Source of the DNA: Lepiota brunneoincarnata
Taxonomy: Eukaryota; Basidiomycota; Agaricomycetes; Agaricales; Agaricaceae
DNA length: 64,000 bases
NCBI GenBank assembly: GCA_023014365.1
Contig: JAEBUN010000021.1
Coordinates: 372,001 to 436,000, forward strand
Direction of reading: 5' to 3'
The notes under the pieces are model-generated. The model was not told where the DNA came from. It did not search any database and saw only the letters and a list, made by a program, of their open reading frames with translations. The first letter of the stretch is position 1; every line of letters starts with the position of its first letter. Shown here piece after piece: positions 1 through 12,800 of this stretch. A program made the translations under genes and the position numbers.

Positions 1-508
1 TATCAACCAAAAGGCTAAAGGGGAGTTTCTCACGTACTATACTTCCGCACTGTCCATCTATCTAAGTGCCCTGGTACGCGCAATTCTCGGGTAAGAATCA
101 GCTCCCCACTTCCACTCCTCTCGATTAGTAGGGCACCACACCATACCCAGACGAGGGCTCACCAAAGGATTGTAGTATACTCTCAACGCACAGTACCTCC
201 GACAGAGGAGACATAAATACCCAGAGGTCGTTCGGCATCTCTGAGTTAGCGCATAATGAGGGCCTTAGTGGGTGACCATGGTGGGGTGGCAGAGGACAAG
301 AAAGCAAACGAGGATAAATAGACGATCATATGTGTAGACGTGATCAAATGATTATTGATCAGAGTACATTCCCTGCCCCAAGTATTGAAAGCTAATAAAT
401 TACCATCCATCTACTATGGACAATTCCTCTCAGGAATCTTCAAAACTCGAGGTTTCCGCCGAATCCCACGAGCCAAATGCCTCTAGTATCTCCCCCCGTG
501 AAATCCTG
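1..508. other. No recognisable gene
   Basis: Only short open frames without family features are seen. This is the 3' flank of the minus-strand F-box gene that follows. Confidence 0.4.
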
Positions 509-1999
509 TTATTCACAGCGGGTCCCCACCCTCAACTGCAACCCATCCCTCTCCATCGCACTCAGTCTCTGCAATACCCCCGACGCCCAATCTATGTTGT
601 AGTGGATGACTTCAATCCTGAAGTTGGAACCTGGCCCCATGAACCTTTGCTCGCAAACCTCCAAAATCTGGCGAGTGATATCGCTACTGAGGATCTCTGG
701 ATTGTACCTCTCAACGCTCCGCCTGACGCTCAACGATGTGAGAGAGGGAAGATACTTTATACGGCAGCCCCTCCCGCCAGTGTGCAACACATAGAGAATT
801 TCATATATAACGTCCTGATCACAGTCTTCCAGGACAAGGTCCCGGACGGAGCCCATTCGACTGAATGCGTCTGTCATGCTTGAATGGGTCCAATTGACTT
901 TCCAAGACAGCCGGACGGAGTGTAAAGAGCATGAGGCGGTTGTAAGCAGCGCTTGGATGGAACGTTCACTCCTGGTATCCCCACAATCGTCGACGTAGCA
1001 AGTGAGTTTGCGTAGGAAAGGTACCTGAATATGCTGGAGTACAGCCAATGACCACGGGTACCGGTGGAATGACCACGTAAAGTCTCGTAAATGGCTGAAG
1101 GTGGTGGTGCCAGCAAAGTGAGGTGGATCCACCTCCCCAACTTGACTGTACGGTTCAGATGATTTAAAGCTGACAAGGTTGGGACATTGAGTGAGCATCT
1201 TGACACAAACATCAATAGGAACGCGGAGGAGGTCGAGATGGGTTACTGAGGGGCGGGGAAGCAAGATGGTCCGATTCACGTCACACAGACGAACAATACG
1301 TAGATGATTAAGTGCTCGGAGAGACAGCTTCTGATCGGGAAACGAAAGGTGGCTTTGAGACAGGGTAGGATGTTTCCACATGCGGATGTATTCGAGCCGA
1401 GAACACTTTGTTGAGATGGCAGGTATCCATTCTATCGGGGCACCACACAGCAAGATCGCCCAGATAGTCTTGGAAAACTGGTCACTGAAGATTATGGAGC
1501 CAATCAGCGTGATGACCTCTGGCATGCTACTGGGTTCTATTCTGAAGTCGAGGTCGAGGCTGAATGAACGGCCGCGGGCATTGCGCAAGTAGAGCTCCAG
1601 GAGATCAGGAACATGATGCGCAGTTTTACTGCGCACGGGAGCAAACAAACTGGTCCACAGCTCGGGTGTTGACCATGCGACCTGACGCCAGTGGGACGAA
1701 ACGTGACCGAGAGCCAAAACTCGGTGGGGGCCAAGAAATGGAAAAAGTGAGTCAGGCGAAACACCAGGCTGAACGAAGGCGCAAGTGTCTGGGCAGAAGT
1801 AGGCCGGCGGGCAGGTGACATATTCGAATATGAGTGACAATGTCTCTGGTGGCAGAACCCGAGTGGACGCCCGCGCCATATTGAGGTCTCGTAACAACGT
1901 GAGGCGTTTTTCTTGGAGATTGAATATTGTTTCCTTGACTTGACGAATTTCGCTCTCAATGAGATTGGCCTTGTCTTGAGTCTCGAGAACTGATGACAT
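509..1999 (-). CDS. F-box protein, intact, 496 aa
   Basis: A single-exon reading frame of usual length for the large Agaricomycete F-box families. Residues about 10-40 form a charged heptad-like helix. An F-box core (LPPETLSLIFEYV) follows at about 48-60, and the family motif VSSHWRQVAWSTPELW at about 100-115. The rest is leucine-rich and repeat-like. F-box proteins are substrate receptors of SCF ubiquitin ligases: the F-box binds Skp1 and the C-terminal part binds the target. The substrate cannot be inferred. It lies in tandem with two decayed relatives on the same strand (4041-4214 and 4434-5931), so the cluster arose by local duplication. The start is the first ATG and gives the same N-terminus as the relatives. 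Confidence 0.85.
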   Translation of the reverse strand: MSSVLETQDKANLIESEIRQVKETIFNLQEKRLTLLRDLNMARASTRVLPPETLSLIFEYVTCPPAYFCPDTCAFVQPGVSPDSLFPFLGPHRVLALGHVSSHWRQVAWSTPELWTSLFAPVRSKTAHHVPDLLELYLRNARGRSFSLDLDFRIEPSSMPEVITLIGSIIFSDQFSKTIWAILLCGAPIEWIPAISTKCSRLEYIRMWKHPTLSQSHLSFPDQKLSLRALNHLRIVRLCDVNRTILLPRPSVTHLDLLRVPIDVCVKMLTQCPNLVSFKSSEPYSQVGEVDPPHFAGTTTFSHLRDFTWSFHRYPWSLAVLQHIQVPFLRKLTCYVDDCGDTRSERSIQALLTTASCSLHSVRLSWKVNWTHSSMTDAFSRMGSVRDLVLEDCDQDVIYEILYVLHTGGRGCRIKYLPSLTSLSVRRSVERYNPEILSSDITRQILEVCEQRFMGPGSNFRIEVIHYNIDWASGVLQRLSAMERDGLQLRVGTRCE

Positions 2000-2149
2000 A
2001 ATGGAGGGGTGCGAAAGGGTTGTTGTCTTGGGTGGCTAATAAATACCCTTGAGTACTCCTATCGGTGATGTGATCATGTCACATGTTAGCCTCTCCTCCT
2101 TTTCACTCACTGATATACTTCACAACAGTCCACATATCATCAAAGAACG

Positions 2150-3340
2150 GACGTGGGGCGTCTTTCCCATTTCAAAGGCATCCCCTACAGCCTACAATAT
2201 TCAACATATTTGGCATGAACGGCACGACCCCGCAAACGATTCTAGAATGGAAATACGTAAGAAAGGGCAGACCATCCTCGATATGGTGCTCGTTTTTTTT
2301 GTCACTGACGCCCTTTGCTCTTGGTACGCTCTGGATGAACATGTATCTGTTGGAGCCTGTGTCGCGCGTTGTCAATTCCTTCCCTTTTTTATCTGGAGGA
2401 CAGATATCTCGTAATGTTTCATGTTTTGGGTTTAGGCTATCAATGGGTGAGCTCACTTACTCTTCTCCGCATTCTCGTAGGAGATTACAACCGTCTACAG
2501 GAGTTGCAAAGATCGATTGAAGACGAGGCAGTATGTTCTCGTGCGAAGGAATATCTCGGTCGGATATGAACTTTCTGCGGAGGCTTGCGCTGAACTTTGG
2601 GAGAGACGTCACTGCCCGACTATCTGGACACCGGTCTAATCCTAATCCTCTCACCTGCATTGACTACTCTAACGATAAAATACGCTGTGCGCCATGGACT
2701 AGCAAAACGGAGTTGTGCGAACTACTTAAGTCGTGTGAGTTGACGAGGATTCACCACACCGGATGTTTCTCGCCGGATCTCTTCCTTACTTAATGTCTTC
2801 CGGGATTGGAGTACTTTCCATATGCTACAAGGGGGTGTCTCGTGCAACAGATCAGCTCGGTTCTCCTTTCTCTGATCCTGAAACAACTCCCTTATTTGGC
2901 TACCCTTCGGATTCGTCTCGAGGTGTGACTGAGTTATGGAGCGTCCCCAGTTCTCTGGAAATCATCCACCTTGTAGGAGATGCCAACGAATTGCAGGACT
3001 TCCTGCTAAATCAGCTTACACCGCCCTCTATCCAAACTCTGCCACTGCAGGATTTTGGGCGTGGTGGTCTATCGTGGGAGCTCATATGCCAACGACCCCG
3101 GCCTTCACTCTTTCGTTCTAACTTTAGCAGTCATCTGCCACTACTACTACAAGACCTCCTGCCAATTCTATCAAAGCGATTGACGGAACCTCGGTTATCA
3201 CACGTAACCCACCAATTGGCTACGGATGATATCGCTGCAATGCTGAAGACATCACCAAACCTGCGCATATTATCGATCGAGGGCTACTGCACCTTCATCG
3301 AAGAGTATACTAGAGATATATTAGAGGCACTCTTATAGCA
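2150..3340 (+). pseudogene. Relic of a second F-box/LRR family (copy 1)
   Basis: No continuous frame exists. Fragments read like a leucine-rich F-box C-terminus: about 2763-3338 is open and includes KTSPNLRILSIEGYC. Stretches at about 2205-2560 and 2936-3060 match, in the same order, stretches at about 35990-36360 and 37050-37190. The two loci are therefore decayed copies of one gene, unrelated in sequence to the F-box genes on either side. Boundaries are approximate. An unrecognised intron could rescue part of the 2763-3338 frame, but the upstream part is broken in every frame. Confidence 0.55.
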
Positions 3341-4040
3341 ACCGGGACGACCACCCTCGCCTGGGATCTTGTCACCCTATTCCCGAGACTCAGGGCTATC
3401 GGACGCTATTCCACGAAGGGAGATGAGACTGTCAGTCCACACGTAATTACCACACAACCCAAATATAAAGTCGCCACTTATATGTTTGGTCGAACGTGAA
3501 CGCTCGTCGAGCTACACCGGTATCCCGTTCATATCACTGCTTGTACTCCTGAAGGTATTTCAACTTCTCTGGCAATGCGGGACGACGCGTATATTTTGAA
3601 TTGACCTGACTAGCGAAATCCTTCGTGAACTCGGTAAATTATATTGCGAAGCCCCCGTCATTGTCAGTCGAAGAGGTTCATTGAGAGGGAACCAGCGTCC
3701 CGTGCTTGGAAGCCATTGCGGAGGTGTCGGAGCGGGGTGGGGGGACAAAAGAGTGGAAAGTGAGCGGATGTGCATTATTCAAAATTCGGTGTCTTGGGAC
3801 GATGAAAATCCATCAAGAAGGTTCCTTCTCCCCCCGTCCCCGAGGGCTCTAGTTCTGTTTATGCTCACTACTTTCGGACATTGTTGCGGGACGAAAGGGC
3901 TAGTTCCGAGCCCGAACGCACAGATGATCGCAAGTCCAAGGGCACGTCAGTGATTTCTATCGCTACATAGCTTTGAGCCATACACATAGAGTTTGACCTG
4001 ACCATGGTCCCAACACTCAGATCTTCTCGTAACAATGGCA
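3341..4040. other. Probable tail of the F-box relic, otherwise empty
   Basis: Short coding-like patches remain, for example about 3811-3960 on the plus strand, but with many stops. No other gene is visible. Confidence 0.3.
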
Positions 4041-4214
4041 CTAACGGAGAGATCTGCCGTAGATACCAGCTCCCCGAGAAAACTGGGATGCCCAGACTAC
4101 ATCGAGCCTTCGTAGTAAAAATATGTGTTTCTCTTGGAGTTTGAGTATCACTTCCTCCGTTCGAAGTATTTTTCCCTGGGGGATGTCGGCCTCGCCTCGA
4201 GTCTCGTGAACTGA
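4041..4214 (-). pseudogene. Truncated F-box gene, N-terminal fragment
   Basis: The translated minus strand repeats the N-terminal helix of the 509-1999 family (RTEEVILKLQEKHIFLLRR) and then runs out before the F-box. A short upstream segment (AGTCGCGTATGGTCACAT, about 4240-4258) is also present upstream of the 4434-5931 pseudogene (about 6182-6200), so promoter and N-terminus were duplicated together. The rest of the gene is missing here. Confidence 0.6.
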
Positions 4215-4433
4215 TGAAATTGAGTACCCAACGTACATAAAGTCGCGTATGGTCACATCACGGCCATGTGACAGTGTGTATGTGGTATATTATCACCCAT
4301 CTACTGTATGGTATCACTATAGACAGTACCCCGAAATCACAACACCGATCCTGAGCACACATGGTTGTCCTAGAGACTGTCGACACTTGAATATTCCACC
4401 TAGCCAACTAGTTAATTGCCTTCCTAACTTCAT

Positions 4434-5931
4434 TCAGAGTCTCATCTTTGCTTCCCGCGACGGGGGCTGTACCTTGAACTGCAGCCCATCCCTCTCCATC
4501 ACACTCAGTTTCTCCTGCACCTCAGGCGCCCAACGAATCTCGTAATGGGTGACTTCAAAACTGAAACTAGAACCCGGCCCCTTGAACCTTTCCTTGCAAA
4601 CGTCCAAAATCCGGTGGGTGAAATCTGCGTCGAGGACTTGTGAAATAGCATGAAGGCCCCAACTGATATGTAGAGATGTGAGAAGAGGAAAATGCTTCGT
4701 ATGGTTGCCTCTCTTGCCACTGCACAGCACACCGAGGATTTCATACATGGTACCCTGATCGCAGTTGTCCAAGCGAAGTTCCCAGGCAGAGCTGATTCAA
4801 CAGAAAGAATTTGTGATGCTTGAACGTGGCCAATCGGTAAGCCCTACCAGGCGGAGGACGTGTAAGGTATCGGGGAGCTTGGTAAGCAGCACCTGGACGG
4901 CCGCCACGGTATAATCATCGCCGATGATGTAAGTGAGTGTGCGTGGGGCGGGTAATTGAATATGCCGAAATACGGCCGAGGACCATGAAGTCCATGCACA
5001 TGACCAAGAAAAGTCTTGTAAGTGTTCGAGATTAATGACATCGGGGACGTGAAGTTCGGCCGCTTTACCAAAATCGTACTTGGGTACTGTTGATTTAAAC
5101 CTGACAAGGTTGGGGCATTGAATGAGCAGCCGGGTGCAAACATGGATAGGAAGGTCCCTGAGGTCGAGATGGGTTATCGAGAAGCTGGGAAGAAAGATTT
5201 TCACATCCACATTTTGTATATGAACACTGCGTAGATGGCGGAGCGCTTGGAGGGAAATACTGTCATCAGGAGACGGAGAGCCGCTTCGGGATAGGGCAGA
5301 AATTTTCTGAATGCTGATGTATTCGAGCCGGGCAAAATTTGCTGCAATGTCAGGTATCCACTCTATTGGTGCACCAGACAGCAGAACTGCCCGAATCCTC
5401 CTGGAATATTCGTTGCTGAAGAGTACAGAACCAATCAATGCGATGTCCTTCGGAATATCAAGGGGTATCGCGGCAAATTCGAGGTCGAGGACGAATGAAA
5501 GGCTGCATCCGTTGCGCAGGAAAACCTCCAGGATATTAGGAACAAGATGGGAGTTTTTCCTGTACACGATGACAGATAAACTGGTCCACAGTTGAGGTGT
5601 GGACCATGCGACCTGACGCCAGTGTGATGAGATGCGGCTGAGGGTCAGGACTTGGCCAGGAGGGAAGGACGGGCGAACCGAGTCATATGAAGAAGCACCG
5701 GGCTGAACGAAGGTGGAGGTGTCTGGACAGAAGTGGGCAGAAGGGCAGGTGGCACATTCGAATATGAGTGATAATGCCTCCGGTGGAAGGACTCGAGTTG
5801 ATGCTCGTGCAGTATTGTCTTCGTAAGAATGATACACGTTTTGCCTGTAGTTTGGCTATCAATTCTTCCACTTGAAGAATTTCTTTCTGAATCATATCGA
5901 CCTCGTCTCGAGTCGCGTGTACTGGCGCCAT
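4434..5931 (-). pseudogene. F-box pseudogene, paralogue of 509-1999
   Basis: It aligns along its whole length with the intact 496-residue protein, including the helix, the F-box (LPPEALSLIFECATC) and the C-terminus. Two lesions are visible. A one-base frameshift near 5820 separates the N-terminal helix (frame ending in SFLRRQY) from the F-box frame (DNTARASTRVLPPEAL). An in-frame TGA at 4797-4799 falls where the intact copy continues towards its LEDCDQ segment; the frame reopens at once and runs to 4434. Each lesion could in principle be a sequencing error, but two together favour a pseudogene. Confidence 0.8.
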
Positions 5932-5944
5932 GATGGTGCAAAAG

Positions 5945-6176
5945 CAAGACTCACTGCTGGCGTATGACTATTTCCGTATGTGCAATATCTTTTGATTATG
6001 TGCTAAAATATCAGACAAGGATACTACAGCCATGGATATAATAAATATGCAATTGCTCAAGGCCGGGTAGTAATTGGATATTAATCATACACACCAGTGA
6101 TACCCTTGTCTGATATTTCAGCATATAATCAAAAGATATCTCACGTCCAAATATGGTCATACGTCAGGAGTGACTG
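5945..6176. repeat. Inverted-repeat element with about 75-80 base arms (MITE-like)
   Basis: The left arm (about 5945-6026) is the imperfect reverse complement of the right arm (about 6098-6176); both contain ATATCTTTTGATTAT and AATATCAGACAAGG. A loop of about 70 bases holds no frame. It lies directly upstream of the F-box pseudogene start and separates it from the upstream segment that is adjacent to the coding start in the truncated copy at 4041-4256. This looks like an insertion. I could not define a convincing target-site duplication. Confidence 0.6.
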
Positions 6177-6733
6177 CACGTAGTCGCGTATAGTCACATT
6201 ACGTCAGTCACAAGTTATGAGCCCCATTCTATGCTTCGCACCTAAGTACAAACCAGGAGGTACTCTTATTCAGTCCTTCCCGAGAACGGGGTGTCCCACC
6301 AATCCGACGTCTCATTGACGATCGTGTCCGTTGCATAGGCCGAGTACCATGACGCGAAGAAACACTGCCATTAGGAAATATGGTGGAATAGCACAGTTAG
6401 CCAAAGCCCCGAATCTCGAAGGTAAGTAGAAGCAGGAGGTCCTAACATCTATTTTTTTTCGGAAGGGAAAAATCGGCCTTTGACAGTACCGAGAGGTCTT
6501 AACATCTTAACATTTCATAGGTGTCAATATCTGTCTTGGAATGGACCAACCTTAGCGCTCACGTAACACATACCGACAGTGTATTTCATATTAAGTACTT
6601 ACTAAAATTCACAAATCGCTTCCGGTTAAATACCACCCTGAGCAGGATATAAGAGGTGGCAAAAAAAAATTCAACACAATCCTCCACCGCCCCTCCCATC
6701 CGAGTTGTGCATCCTCTACTTAGGTTCTCCAAA
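6177..6733. other. Intergenic, upstream of the aspartic protease
   Basis: It contains the duplicated F-box upstream segment at about 6182-6200, then sequence with no recognisable gene. The promoter of the protease must lie here, but no confident core element was identified. Confidence 0.4.
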
Positions 6734-8473
6734 ATGCGTTTAAGCTTGACCTTTGCTGCTTTGCTCGTAGCTGTCCCAACCATCGCGAGTGTCGTCCCTC
6801 TTCCTCCGAGGTCAGGTTCGGTCATCAAGTTATCAAAACGCTCGAATCTATTCGTGGACGAAAAGGGAGTTGTTAACCCGAGGGCACTGAGCGCTGAAGT
6901 CAGCAAAGCTGCAAGGTGGGTGGCCACGTATACTTACTTATATGGAACCAAACTTTAGGTCGCTGACCTCTCTTTCTTTTCGTTTCTACGCGTTAGGAAA
7001 TTCGAACGCGCGTTCCAGGCCTACGAGAGGAACACGGGGGAACGTCATCCCTCTTACCGCAGGAATTTACATACGAGGGACACGGGAGCAGCGCCCTTGG
7101 TATCTGATGACAACACCTTGTGGCATGGAACGGTATCAGTCGGCACGCCACCCGAGTCGTTCACAGGTAAGATCCATCGCTCTATTTTTTCTTTGTTGGA
7201 GTTGCCAATCACCTGAAATCCAGTCGCTATTGATACTGGTAAGTGACGCCCTGGGGAGGTTTTTTTGGGAAAGCATTTATGACACCGCACACACCCAGGA
7301 AGCGCCGATTTATTTTTACCTAGTAGCCAATGTGGTTCGACTTGTGATGGACACAAAACATACAACCCAGATTCCAGTTCGACTGCTCGTAATCTTGGGC
7401 GGAAGTTCAACCTCACATTCAGTGATGGCTCAAATGCCTCTGGGGATGTTTACAGCGATACTGTTTCCATGGCTGGCCTATCGGTAAAGAACTAAAATCC
7501 CCCCCTCCTTGTTAATCGCTCGTGTCTCACTGCCAAGCACTCCCTAGGCAACTGAACAAGCTATAGGAGCAGCTACCCAGTACTCCGAATTCTCAGCTGA
7601 CCATTTCAAACCTGACGGTCTACTTGGCATGGCATTCCGTGAAATTGCTGATTATAACGAAGATCCGTTTTTCCAGACGTTGATCGCTCAAGGACAAGTT
7701 GATGCCCCGCAATTCGGTGTTAAACTGGCTTCGTCTGGCTCCGAGTTATTTTTGGGTGGCGTCAACAACGACTTGTACACTGGCGATTTCACCTATGTTC
7801 CTGTTACCAAAAAGGTTCTGGTTCTCTTAGGTTCAAGTTTGCCGCCGATTACTGATGATATCGCAGGGATTCTGGCAAGTTTCTTTGGGTGCTGTGAATG
7901 CGGCTGGTAAGCCGACAGTCAGGGACCAAGACGCTATTGTCGATACTGGAGCTTCGTTGGTTATTGGACCACAAGACCAGGTTGCCGAGTTTTATGCGGC
8001 AATCCCTGGATCAAAGGATGCAAGTTCAACTGCCGGTGCAGGATTCTTCACTGGTAGGGGTTTTGTTCGTCGGACTAGTGACGAAACTCAAATTACTGAC
8101 GACGGTTGATATCCAGTGCCTTGTAATAACATTCCTGAGGTTTCACTGACGTTTGGTGGGAAATCCTTTGCGATCTCCCAGGATAAATTCAACGTGGGCC
8201 GAGTCTCTGAAGGATCCGATGATTGTGTCGGTGGGATTAGTGGTTCCAAAGGAAATGATCGTAAGTCGTTTGATTTCGAGGGACCTCCCGAAAGTGTGTG
8301 TGAAGTTCTGACACCGGAACAAGCTTGGTTGGTTGGTGATGTCTTTCTAACTAATGTCTACACCAGTGAGTATTGTTTGCCACGCCGAACAGGAGTTTTG
8401 AGGGTATCTGACACTTTGGTTTACAGCGTTCGATGTTGGTAACACCCGTGTTGGATTTGCGGATCTTGCTTAA
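6734..8473 (+). CDS. Secreted A1 aspartic protease (polyporopepsin type), 9 exons
   Basis: Exons: 6734-6915, 6997-7166, 7224-7238, 7299-7483, 7548-7814, 7867-8053, 8117-8260, 8324-8365 and 8427-8473, giving 412 aa. This is the usual size of pepsin-family fungal proteases, and every junction keeps phase. A signal peptide (MRLSLTFAALLVAVPTIAS) is followed by a propeptide of about 80 residues. Both catalytic motifs are present: VAIDTGSADLF (Asp about 121) and AIVDTGASLV (Asp about 299). The C-terminus WLVGDVFLTNVYT...FDVGNTRVGFADLA is the normal pepsin ending. It should cut proteins outside the cell at acid pH. Exon 3 is a 15-base microexon carrying the first catalytic motif. The donor after 7814 (GTTCTG) is weak. 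Confidence 0.88.
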
Positions 8474-9807
8474 CCCTAGCAGTGTGATTTGTGTTCGGAT
8501 TGGACAGGAGGGATATTATGTATCCGGTTTCTATTTATAAATACCTTAGCAAGCATAATTAATTAATGTTCACCCACAATAAGCGCTTGAGAATGGAGAC
8601 AATATTTCTCCGAGAGATCATCATCACCTTGGGTTTCGGCACGTAAAAAAAAGAACCCCACATCAATCTTGCAGTCACAATCAACACGCGAGGAACCCAA
8701 CATCGAAGCAAGAAGGCTGTTAGATCATGATTTCGAGTACACAGTTATTTATTTATCCTTAACAGCACTCATGCCATATCAGGTGAGATCATCCATATCG
8801 AAAATGATCCCATGGCCTTGTGTTTTGCAGGACATTGTTGGACCGGAATCCTGACTAACACGTGGCGCATGGGTTCTGGCTGGAGGGGTGACTGGCAAGT
8901 TCCGTTGGCGCCGTCAGCAGCCGCCCGGTGTCAAGCACCTCCGCCCCTCCTTCACACTCTCCGGATCGGGGTGGTCGGCTTTGTCTCGTCGAAACCGCCT
9001 AGGAAGTACTCGTGTGTTGGAGGTTGTACTAAGAGCTAGTCATTGAGCGCTGTGATACCATAGGAACGGCGGTCTATGAGTATTCAATGATATCCACTGA
9101 CAAATACGATACCTCGATAGCCTGTTGCTATGTAGCGTTACTTGTGCGACTTGCGCAGATGCAGATGAAGGGGAAAAGGGGGGTTTTCGGTTGCATTGTG
9201 GCAGGACGAGGGCATCGGATGGGCGAGTGCAGTGGAGAGAAAGACAAGCGGGCGTAATGGCTGACTATCACCAAGGATGTGGATGCCCTCGTCGGCACAG
9301 ATGACAGGTGGTTTATTTACATCGGAAGGACTAAAAATAAAAAGGGTCGATTATCACTGGATCTGGTTATTGGACTTTCAGGGTGTTGGAGTCAAAAGAG
9401 ATGCGGGGTGCCCGGCGGTCGGCGGTGGGAGGAGTAACAAGCATAAGATGGTGGTGGTCATAGCTCCAAATAGCTATTGCGTCCAGATAAAGATGCCGAG
9501 CTTGCTCTTAGGCGATGGGGATGACGGGTTTGTGGGCGCGTTAGAAGCGTGGAAATGGAATGAAAATAATATCCAACCCTGATTTCGTGATGTCATCCAG
9601 AGTCTGGCAGACAGAATGATAGGACTGCGGATGGGGATTGTCTGTCGAAGGGCGAGGGTTGGCTAGTCGACAGCTCCTAAAGGATGTGTTGTGGGCGGTG
9701 TATTAGTGATTGACGTAGAGAATACATAACGCAACGAGCGCTCACCAGGCCTGATTTATGATGGCTCAATTCGCATTCCATTCCAGATTTACCACCCCCT
9801 CTCCCAG
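8474..9807. other. Long intergenic region
   Basis: Several open frames of 60-100 codons lack family motifs, and no repeat partner was seen in the window. It separates the protease from the phospholipase C gene. Confidence 0.4.
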
Positions 9808-12800
9808 ATGGACAACCACCATATGCGCACGACAGACAGTCAAGGCACACCTGTCGTTGCGCTCGATGAAAACAGTGGCAAAAGCGATGTCAACGGCAGC
9901 GAAGGACGGAAGCGACGACCAACATCCCTCTCGCTCGCCGTCGCGGGCGAGTGGCTGCAGAGAGTGAAGAACCTTGGCCGGCCCAATGGGAAACGCGCCA
10001 TGTCTTTCAACATGGTCCTTGCACCACCTCTCACACGACCCGCGATGTCTGATCCAAGCGGTCACACGACGAATGAGGTCCCAGTCCCGGTGCAGGAGGG
10101 GACGTGGATGACGAAAGTGTCGGGCAAGAAACAGAAGAAAGTCTTCCTCAGACTCGACGCAGACATGGGCCAGATCATCTGGGAGTCGAAACAGCCCAGA
10201 CTAAGTGCGTAATTGAGGCTCTGTTCCACCTGTGTCGGCTCAAAGTCTATGCGCAGTACCCATAGAAAACATCAAGGAGATCCGCTCAGGGCCCTCGACG
10301 CGTCTCCATCGCCACCACTTTCAGCTTGCTCAAGAGTACGAGACTCTTTGGCTCACCATCATCTACATCCTCGATGGCCACTACAAAATCCTCCACCTTA
10401 TCGCCCCTTCCGAAGACATCTTCCGCATGTGGGACACCACCCTTCGCAACCTCCACGCCTACCGCCTCCACCTCTTGGCCGGTCTCGGGAACATCGAGGA
10501 ACGTCAGCGCGTATGGGAGAAGCAGTATTGGAAGGGCGCAGACCTTCAGCGCGACCAGAAACTCACCTTTGAAGAGGTCGAGAAGCTCTGTCGTAGGCTC
10601 AACATCAATAGCCCGAGGGCTGACCTCTTACGCTGGTTCAAGGTGTCGTCATTTCTGTCCTTGCCATACCCCACTTGTACCCACACAGACACACACAGCA
10701 AGCGGATGCCCAGACCCGGCGGTACCTTGATTTTGACGACTTTCGGAGATTTGTCAGGTTGCTCAAGTCGCGCGAGGAGATCACCAAGCTCTTCAACGCC
10801 CTCAAAGGCCACAGCGCCCATTTCGACTTCAAGGTCTTTGCGCGCTTCATGCGCGACGAGCAAAAGGTTTTCTGCATACATTCCTTGTCTGTTTGTCGCT
10901 CTTAACCCCCCCATTGTAGTCCACGCTTTCTACCTCTGCCCTCCTCGCTCTATTCGACAAGTACGCTGGCCCTATCACCCCGCCGCCGGCGCTCCCCCTA
11001 CCATCACTACCACCACCATCAGCCTCCTCGTCTTCTCCCTCTCCACCCTCCACACCACACCCGGCCAGGGGTGGATACTTTGACTCCGTGCTTCTATCCA
11101 CCGCCGCAGCCGAACCCCAACGCATCTTTACACCCGACACCCTCACCACTTTCTTGCTCTCACCCGACAACGCGCCTTTCGCATCCCCCTCCCATTCCTC
11201 TCTCCCGCCCACTACCAAATCAACAACAACAACACCAAATGACATTCCGATGACTTTGACTACTACTCCATCCACGACCACCATCACACCCACGACAACC
11301 ACCATCTCGGCCAAACATGACATGACACACCCCCTTGCCTCCTATTACATCTCATCCTCACACAATACCTACCTCCTCGGTCACCAATTCGTCGGGTCGT
11401 CCTCTGTCGAAGGTTACATCCGCGCCTTGCTCGCCGGGTGTCGAAGTGTCGAGATTGATATCTATGATGGGTCGGGAGGATATAGTAGTGGTGGTGGAGG
11501 CTCCGAATCGACGCTGGGTAGTCTGGGTAGCTCTGGCAGTGGTATGTTCATACTCCATTTTCCATACCCTTAAACCTCCTCACTCAACAATTACAACAAC
11601 AGAGGAAAACACCAACGAACCTATGGTCTTTCATGGACACACTCTCACATCCAAAGTCCCCCTCCGCCAAGTCTGTCAAGCGATCATGAAATACGGCTTC
11701 ATTGCCTCTCCGTACCCCATCATCATCTCCGCCGAGAACCACTGTTCCGTCCAGGGACAAGAGATGATAGCGAGGATCATGATAGAGGAATTCGGTACCG
11801 CATTGGTGAGGTATCCTATCGATGGACCTGATTTACCATCTACGGGAGGCGCAGAGGCGGCGTCGGTGATGAAAGAGGGGAATTGGAAGGGTAAAGCGCG
11901 GATTGAAAAGCTGCCGAGTCCGGAAGAGTTGAAGGGGAGGATACTGTTCAAGACGAAGAATCTTATGCTTGGGCGGGAAGATTCCGGCGGGATTGATAGT
12001 GATACGGATCCTTCCAGTTCGGCATCGGAATCCGAGTTCATGTTTTCTGCTTCTCTTGGTCGGATCGGACGTGCGCAGGAGACGAAGAAGAAGGGGAGCG
12101 GTGACAAGATGCCGAGGATGGATTCGGGGGATAGTATCGTTCGGGAGGGGTTGATTAAGGCAAGCAGCGTTCTGCAGAGGGTGAGGAGTGTGGGGAGGTC
12201 GTCGAGTTCGGTGACGACGGCTACACAGGCGCAACAAGTGAATCCGACCACGATTACGACCACAACCACGACCACGACCACAACCACGACCGCGTCTCCA
12301 TCGATCCTTTCACCCTCCCGTACCACCGCTTCCCCACCCTCCTTCTCACCTACCCCGTCGACCCCAATCCCCATCGTACGCCCATTACCCCCACCTTCAT
12401 CTTACCCCTCTTCCTCCCCCTCGCCTAAAATCAAGTCACCGGTCAGTTCGATGGGTGGGCTGTTGTCGCGCAGATCATCCGATGTGACCACTACTGCTAC
12501 GAGTGATCGTGATGGTGGAGCAGGTGGGGGGCCCTTGGCATTGGTGAGACGGAAGTCGCAAGCGGCGGTAGTGGCTGCTGCTGCTGCGACGGCGGCTGGG
12601 GCGAGTCAGAAACCCAAGATGGCTGTGGCCTTGTTGGCATTGCTGGTGTATACTGTTGGCGTTAAATGCCATGGGTTCCGACGGGTGTCGCTTACAACCA
12701 TCGCCACCACTACTACTGCCAATGGCTCTGCTAGTTCGTTGACGAAGGACGGTGGGGGTGTTGATGAAGCAACGGCGACGGCGGCGGCGGCGGCTACAGT

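Noticed and set aside
416..883. 155-codon plus-strand frame
   Set aside because: It is antisense to the intact F-box gene and has no family features.
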